DNA of 64,000 nt from Pseudidiomarina sp. CB1 (GTDB taxonomy: Bacteria; Pseudomonadota; Gammaproteobacteria; Enterobacterales; Alteromonadaceae): contig NZ_JANTPU010000001.1 in the NCBI RefSeq assembly GCF_024752025.1, positions 1-64,000 on the forward strand, read 5' to 3'. Below the pieces are notes generated by a model. It was not told the DNA's origin. It ran no database searches and worked only from the letters and a program-made list of their open reading frames with translations. A program made the position numbers and the translations under genes. Positions 9,447-17,820 of the stretch are shown here, in pieces. Position 1 is the first letter of the stretch. The number at the start of each line of letters is the position of its first letter.

Positions 9447-10295
9447 TTAGTACATCATGCTATAGAGTTTGCGCCGATAATGTGCGGCAAGAGGATCGCC
9501 TTTCGGTAAGCCATTCAGCATGTCCAAGGTCTGTTTTTTCGCTGAACCGAAATTAAAGTCTTTCACTAACACACCAAAGGCGAGCTCGAGTGCTTCTTCC
9601 ATTCGTTGCGCATCGTAGAGCTTAGTCGCTAACTCCAGTTGCAATTCGAGGTTGTCGGGTTGTGCGCTTGCTTGCTCTTGCAAGGCGCGCAGCTCTGGGC
9701 TATCAGCCGCTTGCTTAGCGAGTTCAAGCTTGCTGACAACATGCTGGTAGTAACTGTCTTGATCGGCTAAACCGATAGCCGTTAAAAGTTCTTCGGTTTG
9801 CTCTAGGCGACCAACGCTACAAGCGGCGTCAGCGAGCGTAAGCTGCGCAGTTGTATCTTCCGGCTGCAAATCGTAAGCCTGTTTCGCAAGTGCGTAGGCC
9901 TCTTGGTAGCTCTCTTGTTGCAACAGTTCTTGTGCTTGCTGCACAAGGTCTGCACCGGGTCCTGGTACGTGCTGCTCGATACGTGCTCGGATTGCGCTTT
10001 CCGGTTCGACACCGGCAAAGCCATCGACGGGTTGGCCGTCTTTAAAAAAAGCGACGGTCGGCAGACTACGAATGCCAAACTGAGCTGCGAGCTGTTGCTG
10101 ATCTTCGCAGTCTATTTTTGCCAACGTCACGCGATCGCTAAATTCGTTGGCCAGTTTTTCTAAAATCGGCATGAGCTGCTTACAGGGCTCACACCAGTCC
10201 GCCCAGAAATCAACGATGACAAGCTTCTGCTTAGAGCCTTCTAGGATGACTTGCTGGAAATTTTCAATCGTGACGTTAATGCTTTGATTTGCCAC
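9447..10295 (-). CDS. cnoX: Thioredoxin-TPR chaperedoxin (CnoX/YbbN)
   Basis: CnoX/YbbN binds unfolding proteins under oxidative (hypochlorous acid) stress, protects their cysteines and hands them to DnaK/GroEL. The 282-residue protein has a thioredoxin domain (about 1-110) and then tetratricopeptide-like helices, the family architecture. Unlike E. coli YbbN, whose active site reads SQHC, this one keeps both cysteines: WCEPC with Cys35 and Cys38. It could therefore be redox-active, as reported for Caulobacter CnoX. The gene is monocistronic on the minus strand and converges with alkB. Confidence 0.93.
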   Translation of the reverse strand: MANQSINVTIENFQQVILEGSKQKLVIVDFWADWCEPCKQLMPILEKLANEFSDRVTLAKIDCEDQQQLAAQFGIRSLPTVAFFKDGQPVDGFAGVEPESAIRARIEQHVPGPGADLVQQAQELLQQESYQEAYALAKQAYDLQPEDTTAQLTLADAACSVGRLEQTEELLTAIGLADQDSYYQHVVSKLELAKQAADSPELRALQEQASAQPDNLELQLELATKLYDAQRMEEALELAFGVLVKDFNFGSAKKQTLDMLNGLPKGDPLAAHYRRKLYSMMY

Positions 10296-10376
10296 AGCTA
10301 TTCCTTCTCAACGACAAATGAATGTTGATTAAATGGGGGCAGTCAGCGGTTTTTCAACTACTTTCCAGCCCTCGTC

Positions 10377-11738
10377 TCAACTCAACCAACGTAACAGTTT
10401 TTGCTTGAACGAAGTGTAGGGTGGATAACGGAACTTCGGATCAAACCAGAACGGGCGTTGCATGACAGCTTTCTGATGGCTGAACGTATCAAAGCCAAAC
10501 TTGCCGTGATAACGGCCCATACCACTTGGGCCAACGCCGCCAAAGGGTAACTCTGGATTCAGCATAAACATTAGTGTGTCGTTGTTACACTGGTTGCCGG
10601 CGTGCGTTTGTTCGGTGAGTTGTTGGAGCGATCGCGTTGAGGCACTAAAACCATACAGAGCAAGCGGTTTATCGCGCTCGCGAATAAATTCGATTGCACT
10701 GGCGAGGTTTGGAATGCTCAGTATCGGCAGAATTGGACCAAAAATTTCTTCCGCCATGACAGGGCTGTCAGGCGCCACGTCGGTCAGTATGGTCGGCGCT
10801 AAAAAGCAATGTTCACGGTCATAGTCGCCGCCGTGAACGATGGTGCCGTCGTCGAGGTAATTGACGAGACGTTGCCAGTGTTGTTCGTTGACGATGCGGC
10901 CGTAGTCATCGGCGTCACTTGGATCGCTGCCGTAAAAGTCTTCGACAGCCTCTTTCAAAGCGGCAATCAAAGCTTCTCGCTGGGTTTCGGCCACCAGCAC
11001 ATAATCAGGTGCAATACAGGTTTGTCCGGCATTCAACCATTTGCCCCAGGCAATTCGGCGCGCGGCAGTTTTGATGTCAGCATCGTCTAAGACCACGGCG
11101 GGACTTTTACCACCGAGCTCAAGCGTGACAGGGGTCAGGTGTTTCGCTGCGGCTTCCATGACGATGCGACCGACACGACCACCACCGGTATACATAATAT
11201 GGTCAAAGCGTTGCGCAAGCAGCTCTTGTGCAACCTCAGCGCCACCAGTTACCACTTGTACCGCTTCATTAGCGAGGTAATCAGGTAACAATTTAGCAAT
11301 GAGTTCAGCGGTTCGTGGAGCAAGTTCCGAGGGCTTAACTACGGCGCAGTTGCCCGCTGCCAGGGCCGCTACGAGTGGGCTCAACAACAGCTGTAATGGA
11401 TAGTTCCAGGCGCCAATAATGAGCACCACGCCTAATGGCTCGGGGTGCAGGAAACTCTTGCCCGGCCAAGCCATGAGTGGCTGTGAAACACGTTTGCCCC
11501 GCATCCACTTGGCCAAGTGTTTGCAGGTATAATCGATATCACTATTGAGATAACCCAGTTCCGTAAGCCAACCTTCGGCTTTGCTTTTTCCCAAGTCATG
11601 CTCAAGCACCTTAAGAAAGTCATTTTCATGATCGGTCAGCATCAGTTTGAGCTGTTTTAATTGCTCAAGGCGCCAAGTCAGCGGGCGCGTTAGCCCGCTG
11701 ATTGAGCTATGGCGGAGACGTTCCATCATGTCGTTCAT
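10377..11738 (-). CDS. Aldehyde dehydrogenase, ALDH3 / coniferyl-aldehyde-dehydrogenase-like
   Basis: An NAD(P)+-dependent aldehyde dehydrogenase of the short class 3 type (453 residues). It has WNYPLQLLLSPLVAALAAGN, the catalytic-Glu motif LELGGKSPAV and the catalytic-Cys motif NAGQTCIAPDY. The class 3 C-terminal LPFGGVGPSGMGRYHG is also present. Annotations in this group range from coniferyl aldehyde to fatty aldehyde oxidation, and the substrate cannot be read from sequence. Its start overlaps the stop of the upstream gabD-like gene by ATGA, so the two dehydrogenases are coupled and may act on related substrates. Confidence 0.88.
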   Translation of the reverse strand: MNDMMERLRHSSISGLTRPLTWRLEQLKQLKLMLTDHENDFLKVLEHDLGKSKAEGWLTELGYLNSDIDYTCKHLAKWMRGKRVSQPLMAWPGKSFLHPEPLGVVLIIGAWNYPLQLLLSPLVAALAAGNCAVVKPSELAPRTAELIAKLLPDYLANEAVQVVTGGAEVAQELLAQRFDHIMYTGGGRVGRIVMEAAAKHLTPVTLELGGKSPAVVLDDADIKTAARRIAWGKWLNAGQTCIAPDYVLVAETQREALIAALKEAVEDFYGSDPSDADDYGRIVNEQHWQRLVNYLDDGTIVHGGDYDREHCFLAPTILTDVAPDSPVMAEEIFGPILPILSIPNLASAIEFIRERDKPLALYGFSASTRSLQQLTEQTHAGNQCNNDTLMFMLNPELPFGGVGPSGMGRYHGKFGFDTFSHQKAVMQRPFWFDPKFRYPPYTSFKQKLLRWLS

Positions 11739-13192
11739 GCGAAGCCACCGAGCGTTAGGGTTTTGGTTTCTTGGTACTCGGCGAGGCCGTAACGCGACCC
11801 TTCGCGCCCGATACCGGACTCCTTTACGCCGCCAAAGGCATTGTAGGCATGGGATATGGCACCAGCATTAATGCCGAGCATGCCGCATTCAAGAGCGGCG
11901 CTGACACGTTCAATGCGACGATAGTCCTGCGCACAAAAGTAACCTGCGAGTCCAAACGGCGTGTCGTTGGCTTTGCGTATACCTTCTTCTTCGTCGGCAA
12001 AACTTTGCACCGCAACCACTGGCCCAAATATCTCTTCTTGCGTGATGTCCATGGTTGAGCTCACGTTGGTCAGTAACGTTGGTGCGTAGAACAGTTCGCC
12101 TACATCTTGCAGTACTTCACCACCGAGTAAGCATTCGGCGCCTTGATCGCGCGCATCGTTCACGAGACGCTCGACCTTCTCGATCGCGGCTTGGTTAATT
12201 AAAGGACCGTAGTCAACATCATCTGCACTACCGGCAGCGACTTTCAGGTTTTGCATTGCCGTTTTAAGCTTATTCACAAAATCATCAAGCACGCTTTCTT
12301 GCACCAATACTCGATTAGCGCTAATACACGTCTGGCCGGCGTTACGGAACTTACAAATCATCAGTTGCTCGACGGCATGTTCAATGTCGGCATCATCAAA
12401 AACGATAAAAGGCGCATTGCCACCGAGTTCAAACGAGACTTTTTTCACATTCGTCGCACATTGTTGCATAAGCTGCTTACCAACTTCGGTTGAACCAGTA
12501 AAGCTAAACTTACGAATCAATGGATGTTCGGTAAGCACCTTGCCAACACCTTTGGAATCGGTACTTGGCACAATATTGAGCACGCCGTCAGGAATACCGA
12601 CTTCGCTGGCAAGCTGCGCAATAGCAAGTGCGGAAAGCGGCGTGAGTTGTGGTGGCTTGACGACCATCGTGCAGCCTGCGGCGAGGGCAGGTGCAACTTT
12701 CCGCGTAATCATCGCATTCGGGAAGTTCCAAGGCGTGATGGCACTACAGACGCCGACGCCTTGCTTCACAATCGAAACTCGCTTATCGGTGCTTTGGAGC
12801 GGCAGCACATCACCGTAACTACGCTCGGCTTCACCAGCAAACCACTTCACAAAGCTGGCGCCATACTCGATTTCGCCCGCCGCCTCAGCGATGGGTTTAC
12901 CTTGCTCCGCGCACATAAGTTCGGCAAGTGCTTGTTTATTTGCTTGCATCGCCTCAAACCACTTTAACAGCAGATCGGCGCGTTCATGGGCTGGTCGTGA
13001 ACGCCATGCGGGTAACGCGCGGTGTGCGGCCTCTACTGCTCGTTCGGCTAGTGCTGCGTCGGCATCGGCAACTTCAGCAAGTGTTTCACCGGTGGCTGGA
13101 TTCGTAACCGTGAAGCGCTGATCCACTGGAACCCAGTGCCCATCGATGAACGCATTGGTTTTGGTTAACGAACGCATGCTATGGGATGACAT
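11735..13192 (-). CDS. gabD: Succinate-semialdehyde dehydrogenase (GabD type)
   Basis: It oxidises succinate semialdehyde to succinate with NAD(P)+, feeding GABA or putrescine carbon into the TCA cycle. The 485-residue protein resembles E. coli GabD along its length: ITPWNFPNAMITRKVAPALAAG, FTGSTEVGKQLM, the catalytic-Glu motif FELGGNAPFIVFDDAD, NAGQTCISANR with the catalytic Cys, and GVKESGIGREGS. No GABA transaminase (gabT) is adjacent. Instead a second aldehyde dehydrogenase overlaps by four bases. Glutarate-semialdehyde or another semialdehyde as the real substrate is possible. Confidence 0.88.
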   Translation of the reverse strand: MSSHSMRSLTKTNAFIDGHWVPVDQRFTVTNPATGETLAEVADADAALAERAVEAAHRALPAWRSRPAHERADLLLKWFEAMQANKQALAELMCAEQGKPIAEAAGEIEYGASFVKWFAGEAERSYGDVLPLQSTDKRVSIVKQGVGVCSAITPWNFPNAMITRKVAPALAAGCTMVVKPPQLTPLSALAIAQLASEVGIPDGVLNIVPSTDSKGVGKVLTEHPLIRKFSFTGSTEVGKQLMQQCATNVKKVSFELGGNAPFIVFDDADIEHAVEQLMICKFRNAGQTCISANRVLVQESVLDDFVNKLKTAMQNLKVAAGSADDVDYGPLINQAAIEKVERLVNDARDQGAECLLGGEVLQDVGELFYAPTLLTNVSSTMDITQEEIFGPVVAVQSFADEEEGIRKANDTPFGLAGYFCAQDYRRIERVSAALECGMLGINAGAISHAYNAFGGVKESGIGREGSRYGLAEYQETKTLTLGGFA

Positions 13193-13272
13193 AGTATTCC
13201 CCCTGCTGTTTCACTAAATGATTGTTTTAAGAGTATGTTGCTTATACGCAGGAGTTGCAATGATAGTTTACC

Positions 13273-13301
13273 TTGTACTTTTGTTATGTTTAGCGTATAG
13301 T
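13273..13301 (+). promoter_or_regulatory. Predicted sigma-70 promoter of deaD
   Basis: A -35 box TTGTAC (13273-13278), a 17-base spacer and a -10 box TATAGT (13296-13301, five of six consensus bases) form the best promoter match I noticed in the window. The predicted transcription start near 13308 leaves an untranslated leader of about 150 bases before deaD. Confidence 0.65.
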
Positions 13302-13305
13302 GCGC

Positions 13306-13369
13306 GCTCCTCAGGGTCATTACCGCTAATGATGGGAGCGGCTCAACCCCTGATTCGCTGGGGTTCAGC
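13306..13369 (+). promoter_or_regulatory. Structured 5' leader of deaD
   Basis: Two stem-loops are visible in the predicted leader. The first has a TCATTA/TAATGA stem around CCGC at 13317-13332, extendable by outer GCTCC/GGAGC pairs. The second has an AACCCC/GGGGTT stem at 13345-13366. Long structured leaders are known for cold-shock genes, including deaD of E. coli, so post-transcriptional or autoregulatory control is plausible. Confidence 0.5.
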
Positions 13370-13456
13370 GCCTATATCCTGCCAGAGTGTTCATCGTGTT
13401 CTGTAGCCGGGCGTACATTCCCCCTTTATGCTTTACAGAAATGATGTGAGAAAACT

Positions 13457-15250
13457 ATGTCAGAAGTTATTGCGGACCAGTCGTTTGCCGACTTGGGTCT
13501 ACCTAGTCCTGTGCTTAATCAATTAAACAGCATGGGCTTTACTGCTCCTACCCCTATTCAATTACAAGCCATTCCAGCCATGCTGGAAGGTAAGAACGTG
13601 CTTGGTGAAGCACAAACTGGTACCGGTAAAACCGCCGCTTTCGGTTTGCCTGGCCTTTCGTTGCTTGACGCGAACACTCGTGAAACGCAAATGTTGGTGG
13701 TTGCACCAACGCGTGAGCTTGCTATTCAGGTTGCCGAAGCACTGTCGGAGTTTGGCCAAAAGATGCGTGGTCTAGAAGTCGCTACCGTTTATGGTGGTGC
13801 TGCATTTGGCCCGCAAATTAAAGCCTTAAGAACTGGAGCACAAATCATTGTGGGTACTCCAGGGCGCTTGCTCGATATGCTGAATAAAGGTGTGTTGAAA
13901 CTTTCTGCACTGCGCATGGCAGTGCTCGATGAAGCCGATGAAATGCTCAACATGGGCTTCATCGAGGACATCGAAACCATTATGGGCGCGGTACCGAATA
14001 CTGCGCAACGTGCATTGTTCTCAGCGACCATGCCAAATGCGATTCGCAAATTGGCAAAAACGTTCTTGGTGAATCAAGCCGGTGAACAGCCAGTAAACAT
14101 TAAAATTGCTGCGATAACGCAGAATAAAGCCAATATTCGTCAGCGCGCATGGCAAGTCCGTGGCTTGACCAAAATGACCGCCTTAACACGGTTACTAGAA
14201 ACCATGGAGTACCAGCGGGTACTGATTTTCGTGCGTACGCGTAACGACACTATGGAGCTCACCGAGTTACTGCAAAAATCTGGCTTTAAAGCATCGCCTT
14301 TGAGTGGTGACTTAAACCAAAGTCAGCGTGAACAGACGGTGAGTCAATTACGCAGTGGTCACATCGAAATTTTGGTAGCAACCGACGTTGTCGCGCGTGG
14401 TCTCGACGTACCAGAGATCACCCACGTCATTAATTATGATTTACCAGGTGACAACGAGTCTTATGTACACCGTATTGGTCGTACCGGCCGTGCTGGTCGC
14501 AGTGGCGAAGCGATTTTGTTCTTCCGCCCACGCGAGAAGCACTTGCTGCGTCAATATGAGCGTTTAACCAACAGCTCGATTGAGTTCTTTGAAGTGCCTA
14601 ATGCCGCTGAATTAAGTAAGCATCGCCAAAATTCTTTGCAAGAGAAGTTGGTCGCACAAGTCGCGAAAGGTGGCTTGGATGAAATGACTGCGATCATCGA
14701 AAAGATGCAAGAAGAAACCGGCCTAAGCGCTACTGAAATTGCCGTTGCATTATTATCGCAACAACAGCAACAGCGTCCACTTATCGTCGCTGCGGATCCT
14801 GCTCCGAAAAAGTTCGCTGAACGTCCTGAGCGTGCAGATCGCGGTGACCGTAAGCGTAATGATAAGCGTGTTGGTGGCCGTGACCGCCGTGATGCGAATG
14901 TCGAATTCGATACCTATCGCATTCAAGTTGGCCGTGAGCATGGTGCGCGTCCACAAGATATCGTTGGCGCTATCGCCAACGAAGGTGATATCGATAGTAA
15001 ATATATCGGTCAAATCCAGCTATTTGATAGCCACAGTTTGGTCGAGTTGCCGAAGGGTATGCCTACTGGTGTACTGCGTATTCTGCAACGGGCACGTGTG
15101 CGTCAACAGCAAATGGGAATGGAACTCTCTGACAACGCCATTGCTGCACGTCCACGTAAGCCTCGCGGCGAGCGTCCAGCGCCAAAAGGCTTCGCTGGTG
15201 GTAAAGAGCGTCAAGCACGTGGTGAACGCCGTGGCCGTCGTTTCCAGTAA
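13457..15250 (+). CDS. deaD: ATP-dependent RNA helicase DeaD (CsdA), DEAD-box family
   Basis: DeaD unwinds RNA during large ribosomal subunit assembly and mRNA decay, and is most important in the cold. The 597-residue protein has the Q motif, the Walker A motif AQTGTGKT at residues 52-59, PTRELA, DEAD near 158, SAT, and HRIGRTGRAGR. A linker with a Q-run (QQQQQ) follows. Next comes the DbpA-type RNA-binding domain (VGREHGARPQDIVGAIANEG) and a short basic Arg/Gly-rich tail. Length is near E. coli DeaD (629). A GTGAG sequence precedes the ATG. The gene is monocistronic and ends at a strong bidirectional terminator. Confidence 0.96.
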   Translation: MSEVIADQSFADLGLPSPVLNQLNSMGFTAPTPIQLQAIPAMLEGKNVLGEAQTGTGKTAAFGLPGLSLLDANTRETQMLVVAPTRELAIQVAEALSEFGQKMRGLEVATVYGGAAFGPQIKALRTGAQIIVGTPGRLLDMLNKGVLKLSALRMAVLDEADEMLNMGFIEDIETIMGAVPNTAQRALFSATMPNAIRKLAKTFLVNQAGEQPVNIKIAAITQNKANIRQRAWQVRGLTKMTALTRLLETMEYQRVLIFVRTRNDTMELTELLQKSGFKASPLSGDLNQSQREQTVSQLRSGHIEILVATDVVARGLDVPEITHVINYDLPGDNESYVHRIGRTGRAGRSGEAILFFRPREKHLLRQYERLTNSSIEFFEVPNAAELSKHRQNSLQEKLVAQVAKGGLDEMTAIIEKMQEETGLSATEIAVALLSQQQQQRPLIVAADPAPKKFAERPERADRGDRKRNDKRVGGRDRRDANVEFDTYRIQVGREHGARPQDIVGAIANEGDIDSKYIGQIQLFDSHSLVELPKGMPTGVLRILQRARVRQQQMGMELSDNAIAARPRKPRGERPAPKGFAGGKERQARGERRGRRFQ

Positions 15251-15261
15251 GCGTTACAGCA

Positions 15262-15298
15262 AAAAATGAAAAGGGAGCTGCGGCTCCCTTTTTTCATG
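15262..15298. terminator. Bidirectional rho-independent terminator (deaD / photolyase)
   Basis: A GC-rich stem (AAAAGGGAGC with GCTCCCTTTT, loop TGCG) flanked by A-runs and T-runs on both sides lies between the convergent genes. It should work in both directions. Confidence 0.9.
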
Positions 15299-15307
15299 CA
15301 AGCTCAA

Positions 15308-16900
15308 TTAAAGCTTCGCCAGAAAAGCTTCGGCTTGTTTAACAATCTGTTCCTTATCGCTCTGCTCACGCTTCTCCCACTGCTTTAAAATCAACCCCAT
15401 GCGGCCATTACCCTGTAATTGCTCAAAGTGCCGGTTGATGAACTGCCAATACAGCAAATTAAACGGGCAGGCACCTTCACCACTTTTTTGTTTCACGTCA
15501 TAGTCACATTCAGCGCAGTAGTCAGACATTTTGTTGATATAACTACCGCTTGAGATATAAGGCTTCGTCGCCAAAATGCCGCCGTCTGCGTACTGACTCA
15601 TACCACGAGTATTAGGTAACTCGACCCACTCAATTGCGTCGATATAGATGCCCAAATACCAAGCATCGACAGCGTCTGGGTCACAGCCAGCCAAGAGGGC
15701 GAAGTTACCGGTAATCATCAAGCGTTGAATATGATGAGCATAGGCGTAATCCAATGATTGACGTACGCTTTGCGCGAGACAGTTCATTTGGGTTTCAGCT
15801 GTCCAGTAGAAATCAGGGAGCTTACGTTGGTGGTTAAAGTGATTGCGGTTACCGTAGTTCGGCATAAATTGCCAATAAATGGCGCGCACAAACTCCCGCC
15901 AACCGATGATTTGTCGAACAAAGCCTTCAACTTGATTGAGAGAGATATTATCTGAGTTCTGCTGCCATGCTGAAATAGCGGCTTCGACCACCTGCTTCGG
16001 GCTTAGCATTTTGGTGTTCAAGGCGAATGAAAGACGCGAGTGGTAGAGGCTCCACTGGCCGGTAACCATTGCGTCTTGATAATCGCCAAAAGCCGGTAAC
16101 AAATGCTCTATAAAGTCAGTCAATAGCTCTTTCGCCTCGCGTCGAGTCAGCGGCCAAATAAATCGTTCTGCTTCGATTTCGCCAATGGTATCCACGCCTG
16201 CATTACAAATAAGCTCATGAATCTCTCGAACATCGTGTGCAAAAGTAAGAGGAGCGGGGAAATCGTGACCCTTTTTGGGTGTTTTACGGTTCTCTTGGTC
16301 GTAGTTCCACTTGCCGCCCTGCGGTTTGTCGCCATCCATCAAATAACCGGTTTGCTCGCGCACGCGGCGGTAAAAATGTTCCATAACGTAGTTGTCTTGG
16401 TCGCCAAACCACTCCTGTAGGACACTACGTTGGGTGATGAAGTGTTCGCTGTCGCACCATTCGATTTGAACCTCGGTTGCCTGACTCCATTCTTGCAGTT
16501 GCTGATCTAATCGAAATTCATCGGGTTGTTGCAGTAGTACGTCTTGAGCATGGGTGTGCGTGCAAATCTGCTCCAGATTCTTTGTCAGTGACTGCTGATT
16601 ATCGTCGCTATCGAGCGTCAGATAGAGCACTCGGTGTCCAGCCTCCGCAAGGGCGCTTGCAAACTTACGCATCGCGGCAAAAAAGCCCACCACTTTTTGC
16701 ACGTGGTGCCGGCAATAATCCGTCTCTTGCCGCACTTCCATGAACACATAGAGTCGTTCTTTTGTAGATGTTTTGAACCAGCTGTGACTTGCGTTGAGCT
16801 GATCACCGAGAACGAGAGCGACAGACTTGATGGTTTGTTCAGGCAAGTCCTCAATTTTTCGTGTACAGGAATCAGATATATAGGCAGTTGACGTTGGCAT
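15308..16900 (-). CDS. Iron-sulfur (6-4) photolyase / cryptochrome (FeS-BCP, PhrB type)
   Basis: Deoxyribodipyrimidine photolyase-related protein. Characterised relatives (Agrobacterium PhrB, Rhodobacter CryB) bind FAD, a lumazine antenna and a [4Fe-4S] cluster, and PhrB repairs (6-4) photoproducts in light. The 530-residue protein starts its Rossmann-like domain with SVALVLGDQLN near residue 26 and ends with the cryptochrome FAD-binding domain. Cys374, Cys462, Cys465 and Cys478 have spacings 88, 3 and 13, matching the cluster ligands of PhrB (350, 438, 441, 454). Repair versus signalling function is not decided by sequence. The roughly 25 residues before the first strand are unusual, so the start could be later. 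Confidence 0.9.
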   Translation of the reverse strand: MPTSTAYISDSCTRKIEDLPEQTIKSVALVLGDQLNASHSWFKTSTKERLYVFMEVRQETDYCRHHVQKVVGFFAAMRKFASALAEAGHRVLYLTLDSDDNQQSLTKNLEQICTHTHAQDVLLQQPDEFRLDQQLQEWSQATEVQIEWCDSEHFITQRSVLQEWFGDQDNYVMEHFYRRVREQTGYLMDGDKPQGGKWNYDQENRKTPKKGHDFPAPLTFAHDVREIHELICNAGVDTIGEIEAERFIWPLTRREAKELLTDFIEHLLPAFGDYQDAMVTGQWSLYHSRLSFALNTKMLSPKQVVEAAISAWQQNSDNISLNQVEGFVRQIIGWREFVRAIYWQFMPNYGNRNHFNHQRKLPDFYWTAETQMNCLAQSVRQSLDYAYAHHIQRLMITGNFALLAGCDPDAVDAWYLGIYIDAIEWVELPNTRGMSQYADGGILATKPYISSGSYINKMSDYCAECDYDVKQKSGEGACPFNLLYWQFINRHFEQLQGNGRMGLILKQWEKREQSDKEQIVKQAEAFLAKL

Positions 16901-16964
16901 GGTGGCAACCTAAAAAATGTGTATTACATTAATAACGTGGTTACGTTTTAAAAATATGAAAAGA

Positions 16965-17014
16965 TCGCTATGCATAGCGACCTAACCCTCGGAAACTTAC
17001 GGCTAAACATAGCC
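16965..17014. promoter_or_regulatory. Palindrome and hairpin between photolyase and glycosyltransferase
   Basis: A perfect 16-base palindrome, TCGCTATGCATAGCGA, lies at 16965-16980. A small hairpin GGCTA-AACA-TAGCC follows at 17001-17014. Both are in the 174-base divergent intergenic region (16901-17074). The palindrome could be an operator for the photolyase, the downstream envelope genes, or both. No binding protein can be named. Confidence 0.35.
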
Positions 17015-17074
17015 ATAACAGGCTTTATTTGGCAGAATAGCGTTATATAAATCGACGTCTACAGGCAGAATAAA

Positions 17075-17815
17075 ATGCAGCCAGTTAATGTAATATGTAT
17101 CAAGTGGGGCCAAAAGTACGGCTCTGATTATGTCAACACGCTCTATTCGATGGTGAGTCGTCACCTTTCACGTCCGTTTCGGTTTGTCTGTTTCACCGAT
17201 GATAACGACGGCATACGTGACGAAGTTGAAGTTAAACCTATCCCAGAAGTTGGCTTTAAAGATTTTGATGAACGTAAACCGTGGACCTTTGGTCACGGCT
17301 GGCTGAAACTGACTGTTTTTGCTCAGCCATTATATGATTTGGAAGGGCCAACACTATTCTTAGATCTCGACATCGTGATTGTCGGCAGTCTCGATGAATT
17401 CTTTGAACCCGAGGGTGACTTCTTGGTGATTAAAGAATGGGATAAATCCGATGCGACCGGTAACACTTCGGTATTCCGCTTTACTATTGGCGCTCATGTT
17501 GACGCGCTTGAGCATCTGAAAGACGACCCCGTTGGTGCCCGCAAGAATGTTCGCAACGAGCAGGAATACATTACCCAATATGTCGATCGCCAGAATAAGC
17601 TGAAATATTGGCCGGCGGAATGGTGCCGCAGCTTTAAACGTCACTGCTTACGTCCGTTCCCATTGAGTTTTTTCCAAGAGCCGCGTATTCCTGAGGGCGC
17701 AAAAGTGATTATTTTCCATGGCCGTCCGCACCCTGATGATGCGATCGCTGGACGCAGTGGCAAGTGGTACCGTAAGGTTCTGCCGACATCGTGGATTAAA
17801 GAGTACTGGCGTTAA
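17075..17815 (+). CDS. Putative glycosyltransferase next to the Kdo gene
   Basis: A 246-residue protein without signal peptide or clear membrane segment. It begins with an N-terminal strand-type segment (NVICIKWGQKYGSDYVNTLY) and contains FLDLDIVIVGSLDEFF. There Asp97-x-Asp99 looks like the metal-binding DXD motif of GT-A glycosyltransferases such as GT8. A histidine-containing IIFHGRPHPDDA lies near the C-terminus, as in retaining enzymes of that fold. The next gene, kdtA-kdkA, starts 5 bases after its stop, so the two are cotranscribed and it probably modifies the LPS core. Donor and acceptor are unknown. Confidence 0.75.
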   Translation: MQPVNVICIKWGQKYGSDYVNTLYSMVSRHLSRPFRFVCFTDDNDGIRDEVEVKPIPEVGFKDFDERKPWTFGHGWLKLTVFAQPLYDLEGPTLFLDLDIVIVGSLDEFFEPEGDFLVIKEWDKSDATGNTSVFRFTIGAHVDALEHLKDDPVGARKNVRNEQEYITQYVDRQNKLKYWPAEWCRSFKRHCLRPFPLSFFQEPRIPEGAKVIIFHGRPHPDDAIAGRSGKWYRKVLPTSWIKEYWR

Positions 17816-17820
17816 GGCTT

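Noticed and set aside
13260-13406. 48-codon open frame with a perfect AGGAG site upstream of deaD
   Set aside because: The strong deaD promoter (13273-13301) lies inside it, so its start would be upstream of the predicted transcript. The peptide resembles nothing I know, and composition after residue 15 is not protein-like.
14739-15269. 176-codon frame in another phase of deaD
   Set aside because: Overlaps the conserved DeaD C-terminal domain, Val/Ser-rich with no recognisable motif and no ribosome binding site.
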